From NCBI GenBank assembly GCA_949297145.1, contig CASFQO010000012.1, forward strand, positions 1 through 64,000: DNA of 64,000 nucleotides, given 5' to 3'. Below, one piece after another: positions 47,968 through 57,833 of this stretch. The notes below the pieces were generated by a model. That model searched no databases. It was not told the origin of the DNA and saw nothing but the letters and a program-made list of their open reading frames with translations. The DNA comes from an uncultured Alphaproteobacteria bacterium (GTDB taxonomy: Bacteria > Pseudomonadota > Alphaproteobacteria > RF32 > CAG-239). A program made the translations under genes and the position numbers. How positions within the stretch are numbered: the stretch's first letter is position 1; every line of letters starts with the position of its first letter.

Positions 47968-48912
47968 CTAGCGATAATCCCACTCTTCTTTTGCACGTTT
48001 GTTTCGTGCTTCTATGGATAAAGCTCTACTTTTATATCTTTGAGGCTTTTCTGAGAACTCTCTTACGCGTTCCATCGCTTTTGCATAACGATTTTCTTCA
48101 TACTCCGCTTTTTTAGAAATATCTTCATATCGTTTGGCTTGCTCCGCATTATTTGCTTCTCTACTCAAAGCGGTGGCAGTTATGCGTATGGCATAATTAA
48201 AATTCTTTTTTAGCTTAAATTTAGCACTGCGATTGTATTTTTCAGCAGGTAAACAATCCACAATGTTTAAACAATTTTCATACAACGACAATTTTTCCGC
48301 ACAGCCTTTTATTCTTCTCAATTCCTCGTTGTTCATCACTTCTTTAAAAAAATACAACGCGTCCTTTTCATAATCTTTAGATGCCTTTTGATTTTGGCGG
48401 CGCAGGCGGTCATATCCTTTTTTCATATCCCGAATGCGCAGGGCTTGGCGATTATACTCCTCCAGCAACATTTTATCGTGATATTCCGGCAACTGACGCT
48501 TACAATTATATTCCAGCGCCTTTAGAAGATACATATTCTCCGAGTATATCTGCGGACGAAAGTGCTCTATCCCTTTTAGTAATTTCCGATAGCGATGTTC
48601 GCTTAAATTGTGCGCATTGCTCGCATATAAATCTACAGATTGGCGATATTCTTCCAAACAATCACAAAAATCTGCCGCTTTTGCGGTTTCGGTATATAAT
48701 TGCGAATCGTCGGCAAAAATGCTTAATTGCCCATCATGCTTTTTATGATGAGCTATTTTGCTCTGATAGATAGAAATTTCTGTGTTTACGGGGGTGTTTT
48801 CGTGATTTGTGCAGCGTGAAACGGCTCGGTTTATTATCCGATATAATTCTTGTATTTGCCCATTCTCCGCCATTGTTGCACTTTCTTTGTTTGCTTTTAT
48901 GTATCTTAACAT
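47968..48912 (-). CDS. Hypothetical charged helical protein
   Basis: Unrecognised 314-aa protein, highly charged, rich in Glu, Lys, Arg, Tyr and Asn, without signal peptide or membrane helix. Long stretches look helical and may form coiled coils (e.g. YDRLRRQNQKASKDYEKDAL). The start is uncertain: Met 14 (48873) is an alternative and neither has a good ribosome site. It is monocistronic and convergent with the lipoprotein gene. Function cannot be named. Confidence 0.6.
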   Translation of the reverse strand: MLRYIKANKESATMAENGQIQELYRIINRAVSRCTNHENTPVNTEISIYQSKIAHHKKHDGQLSIFADDSQLYTETAKAADFCDCLEEYRQSVDLYASNAHNLSEHRYRKLLKGIEHFRPQIYSENMYLLKALEYNCKRQLPEYHDKMLLEEYNRQALRIRDMKKGYDRLRRQNQKASKDYEKDALYFFKEVMNNEELRRIKGCAEKLSLYENCLNIVDCLPAEKYNRSAKFKLKKNFNYAIRITATALSREANNAEQAKRYEDISKKAEYEENRYAKAMERVREFSEKPQRYKSRALSIEARNKRAKEEWDYR

Positions 48913-48948
48913 ACTTTATATTTGTTTGCAAAAGAAAATTATATGCAA

Positions 48949-48975
48949 AAAAAAGAGCCGCTATTACTTGCGACT
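48949..48975 (-). terminator. Terminator after the TerB-like gene
   Basis: Read on the minus strand, GAGTCGC and GCGGCTC pair (one U-G) across an 8-nt loop and are followed by eight T. Confidence 0.75.
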
Positions 48976-48999
48976 CCTTATCTGTGCTTTAAACGGATA

Positions 49000-49431
49000 T
49001 TATTCGTTTTCTAAAATGATATCGCCGGTTTTTAATAAAACTAACTTATCTAATACCCATTTGTTGATTTGTTTGATTTTTTCGTTTTCAACATTCAAAC
49101 GTTCTGCAATGTCTATAATAAAATCTATTTCTTCATCATCCAAACCACTGTCTGAATTTGCTAAAAAGCAGAGTTCTTTTACCAACTGTAGAGCTTTTTT
49201 GCGTTCGGTTATTTTGCTTACTTTGGCTAAAATCTCTTCTTTGTTTAGATTTTTCATTATATTTACAATTTCTGCTTCCGGAATTTCATACATCTTTCCG
49301 ATATTTTTTAAAAAATCTATTTCCTCTTTTGCTACTTTTTTATCTGAGCATACCATACAGCAGAAGCTCTCTACAAAAATTCTTTTTTCTTCCGGACTTA
49401 AAGTCGCTATGTACTCATATTCCTGGTTCAT
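49000..49431 (-). CDS. TerB-like domain protein
   Basis: Small acidic helical protein (143 aa) resembling the TerB/DjlA N-terminal metal-binding fold: CCMVCSDKKVAKEEIDFLKNIG and a second half CFLANSDSGLDDEEIDFI repeating the same Asp/Glu pattern. TerB domains occur in tellurite-resistance and stress or defence complexes; no ter genes are nearby. The start at 49431 has GGAG seven bases upstream. Family assignment is from pattern only. Confidence 0.65.
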   Translation of the reverse strand: MNQEYEYIATLSPEEKRIFVESFCCMVCSDKKVAKEEIDFLKNIGKMYEIPEAEIVNIMKNLNKEEILAKVSKITERKKALQLVKELCFLANSDSGLDDEEIDFIIDIAERLNVENEKIKQINKWVLDKLVLLKTGDIILENE

Positions 49432-49586
49432 ATTCTTTCTCCATTGAAATTTACTGCGCATAATATACCGCAATTTATTTAAAATGCAGTAAATAAATGA
49501 AATCTGTGCATTTCTGATAATTTGCTCAAATTCTTAAAAAATGTGTTGACGTTACCGAAAACTTAATGTAAATGTTCTTAAGTTAC

Positions 49587-49674
49587 GGAGTGTTGGCAGA
49601 GCGGTAATGCAGCGGATTGCTAATCCGTCATCCCGAATAAGGATGCACAGGTTCGAGTCCTGTACACTCCGCCA
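49587..49674 (+). tRNA. tRNA-Ser (anticodon GCT)
   Basis: 88 bases with acceptor stem GGAGTGT/ACACTCC, anticodon loop containing GCT flanked by GGATT and AATCC, a long variable arm (CATCCCGAATAAGGATG) typical of serine tRNA, a T-loop GGTTCGAGTCC and an encoded CCA. It reads AGC/AGU codons. Confidence 0.96.
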
Positions 49675-49678
49675 CTTA

Positions 49679-49705
49679 AAGGCCTGCTTTAATTGCAGGC
49701 TTTTG
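49679..49705 (+). terminator. Terminator after tRNA-Ser
   Basis: GCCTGC pairs with GCAGGC over a 7-nt loop and a T-run follows, five bases after the tRNA. Confidence 0.85.
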
Positions 49706-49844
49706 TTTTATATGACACCTACCGGTATTTATCCCCTGTTTTATCCACCATTTAGACAAAATATATCTTTTTTCTTTACTTTAATTTAAGACTTTGCTGA
49801 TATATATTTATGTGTAGATATTTTTTACTCTATTTGTAAAAATA

Positions 49845-49890
49845 ATTATTGACAAAAATAAATCTTCCTGTCATTTATTATGTCAATAAT
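49845..49890. repeat. 10-bp inverted repeat upstream of the 74-aa gene
   Basis: ATTATTGACA at 49845-49854 is repeated in perfect inverted orientation at 49881-49890, with a 26-base spacer. The left arm contains a TTGACA -35-like hexamer and the right arm ends 17 bases before the next ATG, so a dimeric repressor operator is possible. Confidence 0.45.
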
Positions 49891-49907
49891 AAGAAAGGAA
49901 ATAAATT

Positions 49908-50132
49908 ATGATTAAGGCTACAATTAATAACGAGACTAAAAGAAACGCTTTTGCCAAAGCCGGTGCTAAGAAAATTGCCGGCGGGCTATGCTCTACTAAA
50001 AAGAAACTTTCGTGCGGGGTAATCCTTAATCAATATAAAGTTATTGCAACAGGTATTTGTTCTGATAGAGAAATTAAACATGAATTAAATAATGTTTTGC
50101 TTTTCAACAAGAACCAAAAAGAAGTTGCTTAA
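49908..50132 (+). CDS. Hypothetical 74-aa basic protein
   Basis: Unrecognised small basic protein. A good AAGGAA site precedes the ATG, and a terminator follows. The middle has two Cys close together (GLCSTKKKLSCGVI) and a third further on (GICSD). An inverted repeat lies upstream, suggesting regulation. Confidence 0.6.
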   Translation: MIKATINNETKRNAFAKAGAKKIAGGLCSTKKKLSCGVILNQYKVIATGICSDREIKHELNNVLLFNKNQKEVA

Positions 50133-50156
50133 AAAATAAAATATTTGTTGTTGCTT

Positions 50157-50188
50157 GTAGTCCGCTTTAAATGGCGGACTTTTTTATA
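50157..50188 (+). terminator. Terminator after the 74-aa gene
   Basis: AGTCCGC pairs with GCGGACT over a short AT loop, followed by six T. Confidence 0.88.
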
Positions 50189-50302
50189 CTTAATAAATCC
50201 GCCTTACCGCTTCCGTTTTATTTTATCAAAAATCTCTTGCAAATATTGCGCAAATTTATATATTCATTGGTGAGATTTAATATTTATTATAAGGAGATTA
50301 TA

Positions 50303-51340
50303 ATGCCTTTAGTTTCTATGCGTCAGATTTTGGATCACGCTGCCGAAAACAACTATGGTGTTCCGGCTTTTAATGTTAATGATATGGAACAAATTATCGC
50401 TGTTTTGGAAGCAGCTAAAGAAGTTAACGCACCGGTTATTATTCAAACTTCTACAGGTGCTAGAAAATTTGCCGGCGATCCAATGATTCGTCATATGATT
50501 GCTGCCGGAATCGAAATGTTCCCAGAATTGCCAATCTGTTTACACCAAGACCATGGTTCTTCCGTTGATATTTGCCAATCTGCTTTGGTTAACGGTTATT
50601 CTTCCGTTATGATGGATGGTTCTTTGGAAGCTGATGGTAAAACACCTTCTTCTTTTGAATATAATGTTCGCGTTACTAAAGAAGTTGTTGCAAGAGCTCA
50701 CGCTGTTGGCGCTTCGGTTGAAGGTGAACTCGGTGTTATCGGTTCTTTGGAAACAGGTAAAGGTGACAAAGAAGATGGTCACGGTGCTGAAGGCGTTATT
50801 GATAAAAAACGTTTGGTTACAGATCCTGATGAAGCTGCAAAATTTGTTGCTGAAACAAATATTGACGCTTTAGCCGTTGCTGTTGGTACTTCCCACGGTG
50901 CTTATAAATTTACCCGCAAGCCTACCGGCGATATCTTGGCTATTGATGTTATTGAGAAAATTCACGCAAAATTGCCAAATACACACATGGTTATGCATGG
51001 CTCATCTTCTGTTCCACAAGAATTGCAAGATTTAATTAACGCTTATGGCGGTGCTATCCCTCAGACATTCGGTGTACCGGTTGAAGAAATTGTTCGCGGT
51101 ATTAAATCTGGTGTTCGCAAAGTTAATGTTGATACAGACTGCCGTATGGCTATTACTGGTGCTATTAGAAAATTATTTACAGAGAATCCAAAAGAATTTG
51201 ATCCTCGTAAATATTTGAAACCAGCTATTGAAGAAATGAAGAAAGTTTGTATTGACCGTTATGTTGCTTTTGGTGCAGCTGGTCATGCAGATAAAATTAA
51301 GCCTCTTCCGCTATCTGTTATGGCAAAGAAATACGCTTAA
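50303..51340 (+). CDS. fba: Class II fructose-bisphosphate aldolase
   Basis: Zinc aldolase of glycolysis and gluconeogenesis (345 aa), interconverting fructose-1,6-bisphosphate with GAP and DHAP. Zinc and substrate motifs are visible: [32 protein letters not shown] and the HGSSSVP segment. The start at 50303 is set by AAGGAG; the frame is open a further 44 codons upstream through the preceding terminator, which is not coding. A terminator follows. Confidence 0.97.
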   Translation: MPLVSMRQILDHAAENNYGVPAFNVNDMEQIIAVLEAAKEVNAPVIIQTSTGARKFAGDPMIRHMIAAGIEMFPELPICLHQDHGSSVDICQSALVNGYSSVMMDGSLEADGKTPSSFEYNVRVTKEVVARAHAVGASVEGELGVIGSLETGKGDKEDGHGAEGVIDKKRLVTDPDEAAKFVAETNIDALAVAVGTSHGAYKFTRKPTGDILAIDVIEKIHAKLPNTHMVMHGSSSVPQELQDLINAYGGAIPQTFGVPVEEIVRGIKSGVRKVNVDTDCRMAITGAIRKLFTENPKEFDPRKYLKPAIEEMKKVCIDRYVAFGAAGHADKIKPLPLSVMAKKYA

Positions 51341-51358
51341 GTTTCTTAGCATTTTATA

Positions 51359-51388
51359 GAGCCGTACAAATTACGGCTCTTTTTTTAT
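51359..51388 (+). terminator. Terminator after fba
   Basis: GAGCCGTA pairs with TACGGCTC over a 5-nt loop and eight T follow. Confidence 0.92.
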
Positions 51389-51496
51389 ATGATTTTGTTT
51401 ATTTCCTTTATTTTTGCACAACTTTACATATTTGAGCTCCCTTCTCTTTGAATAAAATTTCTTGCATTTTATTTCTTATCCTTTAATCTTAGAAAT

Positions 51497-51711
51497 AGGG
51501 CAGGTTGGTGTCTGCCCCGAGGGTTCAAAGCCTCATCACAGGTTGCCAATACCATTGGCGTAAAAACTCCTTCTGGTCTCCCGACTGGAAGGAGGCTAAT
51601 AAGTTTATATAAGGGATAAGCGTTTGTTTATGCCTGATTTAAATCAATATGCCCACTATTCCTGTGAGTAGCTTTGAACTTCCAGTCGCCTTTGCACCAA
51701 GGCGATTTTTT
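51497..51711 (+). ncRNA. Candidate structured RNA with terminator, upstream of the methyltransferase
   Basis: A GC-rich patch in AT-rich DNA, gene-free and packed with helices: 51498-51503/51512-51517; 51519-51522/51531-51534; 51545-51550/51554-51559; a 12-bp stem 51567-51578/51583-51594; 51613-51621/51626-51634; 51656-51661/51666-51671; and a terminator stem 51686-51692/51699-51705 plus T6. Two exact 9-nt long-range pairings also exist: 51523-51531 with 51671-51679, and 51583-51591 with 51679-51687. The second competes with the 12-bp stem and clips the terminator stem. This fits a pseudoknotted RNA or an attenuator for the methyltransferase 15 bases downstream. No known family recognised; promoter weak or unseen. 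Confidence 0.68.
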
Positions 51712-51725
51712 GTTGGGAGCAGGGC

Positions 51726-52742
51726 ATGGGAAATCAAAGCTTACACAAAGCCAAAGATGCCAAGAATGATGAATTTTATACCACTTACGAAGACATCAAA
51801 AAAGAGCTGGCCAATTATGCCAAATACTTCAAAGGCAAAGTGATTTATTGCAACTGCGATGATCATAACGGAATCGGCCTGGGCACGCCGAAATCCAATT
51901 TTTTGAAATATCTGGCGGATAATTTTGAGGCGTTCAAAATCAAAAAAGTTATCGCCACGCACTATGAAAAAGACAAAGACTCGTCCACAATGTATATTTT
52001 AAATAAAGACAATACGGGCAACGGAATCACCTGCTTTGAAGATATTACGGAAATCCCGATGAAAGGAAACGGCGACTTTCGGAGCGAAGAATGTGTCAAA
52101 CTGTTGCAACAGGCGGATATTGTTATTACGAATCCGCCATTTTCTTTATTTCGGGAATATGTGGCACAGCTGATAGAATATAAGAAAAAGTTTCTGATTA
52201 TCGGAAATGATAATTGCCGCACCTATAAGGAAATTTTTCCGTTAATAAAAGAAAATAAATTTTGGTGCGGACTGCATCATGTTAAGCAGTTTTACAAGCC
52301 AGACGGTTCGGTTAAGAACTTTGGCAATGTTAGCTGGTATACAAATTTGGAGAACAGTCGCAGAAATGAAGTAATTAATACCGGCAAGAAATATTACGGA
52401 TTTGAGAAGACGTATCCCAAATACGATAATTATGATGCGATTAACGTTGATAAAGTCAGCGATATCCCGATGGATTATGATGGGGTTATGGGCGTGCCGA
52501 TAACCTTTGTTGATAAATATAACCCCGAGCAATTTGAGATTTTGGGATGTGCCGATTATACCGGAAGGTATGGATCCGATGAACTTGGAGTGAAACGTAT
52601 AGGTGAAAAATGGTTGAAAAAGTATCGAGAACAAGGAGGACGAGGACACTATACCGCTAATATGACAAGTCTTGTCTATTATAGTAATCAGGGAGGAGCT
52701 CAACCTACATTTAAACGCATACTAATTAAAAGGAAAAAATAA
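51726..52742 (+). CDS. EcoRI-type adenine-specific DNA methyltransferase
   Basis: N6-adenine methyltransferase of the EcoRI family (338 aa). The catalytic NPPF motif is at residues 136-139 (DIVITNPPFSLF), and the SAM-binding part VIYCNCDDHNG is at 39-50. It probably protects host DNA from the nuclease encoded next. GGGAG precedes the ATG by six bases, just downstream of a terminator hairpin. The following gene starts two bases after its stop. Recognition site unknown. Arg codons such as CGG and CGA differ from the neighbours, a sign of transfer. Confidence 0.9.
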   Translation: MGNQSLHKAKDAKNDEFYTTYEDIKKELANYAKYFKGKVIYCNCDDHNGIGLGTPKSNFLKYLADNFEAFKIKKVIATHYEKDKDSSTMYILNKDNTGNGITCFEDITEIPMKGNGDFRSEECVKLLQQADIVITNPPFSLFREYVAQLIEYKKKFLIIGNDNCRTYKEIFPLIKENKFWCGLHHVKQFYKPDGSVKNFGNVSWYTNLENSRRNEVINTGKKYYGFEKTYPKYDNYDAINVDKVSDIPMDYDGVMGVPITFVDKYNPEQFEILGCADYTGRYGSDELGVKRIGEKWLKKYREQGGRGHYTANMTSLVYYSNQGGAQPTFKRILIKRKK

Positions 52743-52743
52743 T

Positions 52744-53967
52744 ATGACTATGAAAACATCACAACCGGATATCCGAATCGGGGATTTGGTAAACGGTTAT
52801 CAAGACAGCGGCGAAAAAGGCGTGGTTGCTTATGGCGGAAAACTTAATATCCGACCAGCTTATCAGCGGGCTTTTGTTTATAATCCTGATGACCGAGATA
52901 GGGTTATGTTGTCCGTTTATAACAATATGCCGTTGAATAGTATGTATTGGGCGGTTAATCCGAACGGAACATTTGAAGTTATTGACGGACAGCAACGGCT
53001 TATTTCTATCTGCCAGTTTATAACCAACGATGACGGAAACGGGAATCCGGTCGCCATAGACTTTAACGGGCGGAATACTCAGACTTTTGAAGGCTTATCC
53101 GCGGAAAAACAAAAAGAAATACTGGATTATCGCTTACAGGTTTATGTTTGTGAAGGCTCAGATGACGAAAAACTGGATTGGTTTCACACTATTAATATAG
53201 CCGGAAAACAGATGACTGACCAAGAGTTGCTTAATGCTAACTATACCGGAAAATGGCTGACTTCTGCAAAACATTTTTTCTCCAAACGGCAAAATAACGA
53301 GGCTATAAATATGTCTTATTACGACAATGATGACCGAAAAACCTTGCTAAGCCTTTCGGCGGATAAAGTTTTAGGCGATATGGGTGGTTTGGGTGAAAAA
53401 GCCAACCGCCAATTACTACTTGAATTGGCGCTAAAATGGCGTATTAATGCAGAAACCTCGGAATATCCTCAAATTAAAGATTATATGAGTAAACACCGTT
53501 TTGACAATGATGCAAATGAGCTTATACAATATTTTACAAATACTATTAATTGGGTAAAACATACTTTTAATGTCTATCGTTCTGATATGAAAGGTTTGGA
53601 GTGGGGAATTTTGTATAACAAGTATAAGGAAAAGAATATTAACCCAATAGAAATTGAAAAGGAACTCAAACGTTTATATGACTTGTATGAGGTTGACCCT
53701 GACGGTTTGAAGAAAAAAGGATTTTACGAATATTGCCTCTCTGGTGACAGAACATTAATTTGGCATCGGGCTTTTAGTGACCGACAACAAAAACAAGCTT
53801 ATGACCACCAAAAGGGTAAATGTGCTCGGTGTGGTAGAGCTTTTGCTTTAAAAGAATTAGAAGGACATCATAAAAAGGCTTTTGCCGACGGAGGTGAAAC
53901 AATTATAGAAAATTGTTTAATGCTTTGTAAAAATTGCCACATTGATTATCACGCAGAACATAAATAA
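52744..53967 (+). CDS. DUF262-HNH nuclease-like protein
   Basis: Two-domain protein (407 aa). The N-terminal DUF262 domain has the signature RPAYQR (37-42) and DGQQR (81-85), which in GmrSD and SspE belongs to a nucleotide-hydrolysing DNA-sensing module. The C-terminal HNH domain (from about 357) has CARCGRAF, the GHHKKAFADGG motif and CKNCHIDYH, giving a four-Cys zinc site and HNH catalytic histidines. Probably the restriction arm of a methyltransferase-nuclease pair. It ends in a terminator. Activity is inferred from domains. Confidence 0.85.
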   Translation: MTMKTSQPDIRIGDLVNGYQDSGEKGVVAYGGKLNIRPAYQRAFVYNPDDRDRVMLSVYNNMPLNSMYWAVNPNGTFEVIDGQQRLISICQFITNDDGNGNPVAIDFNGRNTQTFEGLSAEKQKEILDYRLQVYVCEGSDDEKLDWFHTINIAGKQMTDQELLNANYTGKWLTSAKHFFSKRQNNEAINMSYYDNDDRKTLLSLSADKVLGDMGGLGEKANRQLLLELALKWRINAETSEYPQIKDYMSKHRFDNDANELIQYFTNTINWVKHTFNVYRSDMKGLEWGILYNKYKEKNINPIEIEKELKRLYDLYEVDPDGLKKKGFYEYCLSGDRTLIWHRAFSDRQQKQAYDHQKGKCARCGRAFALKELEGHHKKAFADGGETIIENCLMLCKNCHIDYHAEHK

Positions 53968-53992
53968 AGGGAGGATTTACCTCCCTTCTTTA
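53966..53992 (+). terminator. Terminator after the DUF262-HNH gene
   Basis: GGGAGG pairs with CCTCCC over the 5-nt loop ATTTA, with flanking AAA/TT. It closes the cassette before the convergent infC. Confidence 0.82.
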
Positions 53993-54008
53993 TCGCTTAT
54001 CCAACTTA

Positions 54009-54548
54009 TTATGCCGGAGATACTATCATAAACATCTGCTTCCCTTCTAATTTTGGTGCAGAATCTACTTTACCAATCCCTTCCAAATCTTCTACCAACC
54101 TATTGAGAATTTCTTTTCCCATATCGTTGGCGCTCATTTCACGACCTTTGTAGCGCATAGTAAACTTAACTTTATCTCCTTGTTCCAAGAATTTCTTTGC
54201 TTGCTTTACCTTCACCTCATAGTCGTGAGTATCAATCATCGGGCGTAACTTTAACTCTTTGATATTTACAACTTTTTGATTCTTTTTCGCCTCGTTTTTC
54301 TTTTTTTGCATCTCGTATTTATACTTGCCGTAATCTAATACTTTGCAGACAGGTGGCGTTACTTGAGGAGAAATTTCAATCAAATCAAGCCCTACTTCTT
54401 GAGCTATCTTTAAGGCTTCTGTAATTGAAACGACACCTAAATTTTCTCCATTATAATTGATTAAACGAACTTCTTTTGATTTTATTTCACGATTTATGCG
54501 TGGTCCGTCACTTTCACGTACTGGCGCATTGGTATTTTCTGTAGCTAT
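54009..54548 (-). CDS. infC: Translation initiation factor IF-3, apparent AUA start
   Basis: IF-3 (179 aa) with the N-domain GPRINREIKSKEVRLI, basic linker and C-domain KFTMRYKGREMSANDMG. A perfect GGAGG lies five bases before an ATA codon at 54548-54546, and no ATG, GTG or TTG occurs in frame after it until well inside the conserved domain; the only earlier candidate, a TTG at 54560, overlaps the ribosome site. An AUA start parallels the AUU start of E. coli infC, which IF-3 uses to repress its own synthesis. The usual rpmI and rplT partners do not follow in the window. Confidence 0.9.
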   Translation of the reverse strand: MATENTNAPVRESDGPRINREIKSKEVRLINYNGENLGVVSITEALKIAQEVGLDLIEISPQVTPPVCKVLDYGKYKYEMQKKKNEAKKNQKVVNIKELKLRPMIDTHDYEVKVKQAKKFLEQGDKVKFTMRYKGREMSANDMGKEILNRLVEDLEGIGKVDSAPKLEGKQMFMIVSPA

Positions 54549-54647
54549 GGTTGCCTCCAATTAAAATTAATGTTACTTTTTATATAATAGTTATATTTAT
54601 TATACTTCGCAACAAAAATCTTTGAAATTTTTTCTAATTTATCAGCT

Positions 54648-55508
54648 TTATAGCGCTTTTCCGAATCTGCTTTTTATTTGCCACAATGAGTGATTTTTGA
54701 ATATTGTCTGCACCTTTGGAATATAGTATTGAGAGTGTGCAAATAAGACCTCTCCTTTTTCTTTGTTAAAATCTATACCCACAAAGCCTTTTGATATCAT
54801 ATAATCAATCATTTCTAAACGCTCAAAAGGAATTGATATCTTAGGCTTAAAACACGATAAAACGCTTTCCTTATCTATCGGCTTATGCAAGAGTGATATT
54901 TTTCCGCCATCAGAGGGATCCGTAGCTGTCTCAAAAAGATTAAATCTGCTGGCAAAATAAGGTGCCATATTCCAACGATTTTTTCTATCTACTATTGAAG
55001 TACAATCTGTGCATCCTAATTTTTGAGCCAAATCCAAACGATAGTTTATCATTACCGTATTTAAAGAATTACCACGATAAATCGGCAGAACAGAATCCCC
55101 ACCCATTGAGCCTATTTTATTTTTTCCATAATTCCTCTTGCTATGAAAAAAATCATATTTGCAATTTGGCAACTCCTCTTGTAATTCACTTTTGCTTTGA
55201 CAAATTCGCAAATATGACATCCCAATTAAGCTATTTCCGACAAATACGCCAATATACCGAATTTGCGGATTTTCAAACACTTCATAAAAATATTCTTTTG
55301 TGTGCTTATGGATAAAACATTCTTCTCCACTTTTTAAATGTTCGTAAATGTTTTCAGATAATTTTCCCATTTGCTCAGCATCTGCACGATTTAATGGGCG
55401 AATGTAGAAATTAATGGCTTTTTCTTGTTTGATATTATCAATTTTATTAAGCTTACCTACCCAAATATTTTTACCATTAACTTCATATTTCTTTATTTCT
55501 GAACTCAT
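54648..55508 (-). CDS. GNAT-like acetyltransferase
   Basis: Protein of 286 aa with a GNAT-type acyl-CoA fold in its middle: YIGVFVGNSLIGMSYLRI and the acceptor-side LPIYRGNSLNTVMINYRL. Substrate not known; N-terminal and C-terminal extensions are unusual. Start set at 55508 (GGA eight bases upstream) because the longer frame runs through a perfect terminator hairpin. A micro-ORF and that hairpin precede it, suggesting attenuation. Confidence 0.6.
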   Translation of the reverse strand: MSSEIKKYEVNGKNIWVGKLNKIDNIKQEKAINFYIRPLNRADAEQMGKLSENIYEHLKSGEECFIHKHTKEYFYEVFENPQIRYIGVFVGNSLIGMSYLRICQSKSELQEELPNCKYDFFHSKRNYGKNKIGSMGGDSVLPIYRGNSLNTVMINYRLDLAQKLGCTDCTSIVDRKNRWNMAPYFASRFNLFETATDPSDGGKISLLHKPIDKESVLSCFKPKISIPFERLEMIDYMISKGFVGIDFNKEKGEVLFAHSQYYIPKVQTIFKNHSLWQIKSRFGKAL

Positions 55509-55523
55509 CTTCTTTTTCCATAA

Positions 55524-55546
55524 AAAATGCGGGGTAATACCCCGCC
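55524..55546 (-). terminator. Hairpin with T-run just before the GNAT gene
   Basis: On the minus strand GCGGGGT pairs with ACCCCGC over three bases, followed by ATTTTTT. Located 16 bases before the GNAT start codon, it may act as an attenuator. Confidence 0.8.
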
Positions 55547-55579
55547 ATTTATCCATCTTGTTTAATTTGAAACACAGAC

Positions 55580-55648
55580 TTACTCAAACGACGGGATACG
55601 CTCCTGACGTTTTATTTTCATCTGTTTTGTTGCTATTGATTGCAGCAT
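55580..55648 (-). CDS. 22-codon micro-ORF upstream of the GNAT gene
   Basis: Short frame on the minus strand encoding a basic 22-residue peptide that begins MLQSIATKQM and ends RIPSFE. AAAGGAA precedes the ATG by about seven bases, a promoter lies 33 bases further up, and the frame stops 34 bases before a terminator hairpin. This layout is that of a leader peptide, or of a small stand-alone transcript. No homologue recognised. Confidence 0.45.
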   Translation of the reverse strand: MLQSIATKQMKIKRQERIPSFE

Positions 55649-55680
55649 CTTGTTGTTCCTTTTAAACATTTTGGGGGTAT

Positions 55681-55708
55681 TCTATATTGTTCTGTGGCAA
55701 TCTGTCAA
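55681..55708 (-). promoter_or_regulatory. Promoter for the micro-ORF
   Basis: On the minus strand, TTGACA (55703-55708) and TATAGA (55681-55686) are separated by 16 bases; a TAGAAT with 18-base spacing is the alternative. It fires away from ligA. Confidence 0.65.
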
Positions 55709-55748
55709 TAGATTTTCTATACTTATAGAGAATCGGTTTGGAGTTTAG

Positions 55749-57824
<2,076 letters not shown>

Positions 57825-57833
57825 TTAAAATTT

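Noticed and set aside
50171-50302. N-terminal extension of the aldolase gene
   Set aside because: The open frame crosses a terminator hairpin, and a strong AAGGAG site sits before the internal ATG at 50303, where family homology begins.
51497-53967. IscB/TnpB-type RNA-guided nuclease locus
   Set aside because: Neither protein has an IscB or TnpB RuvC domain; the HNH is fused to DUF262, so the RNA is not an omega RNA of those systems.
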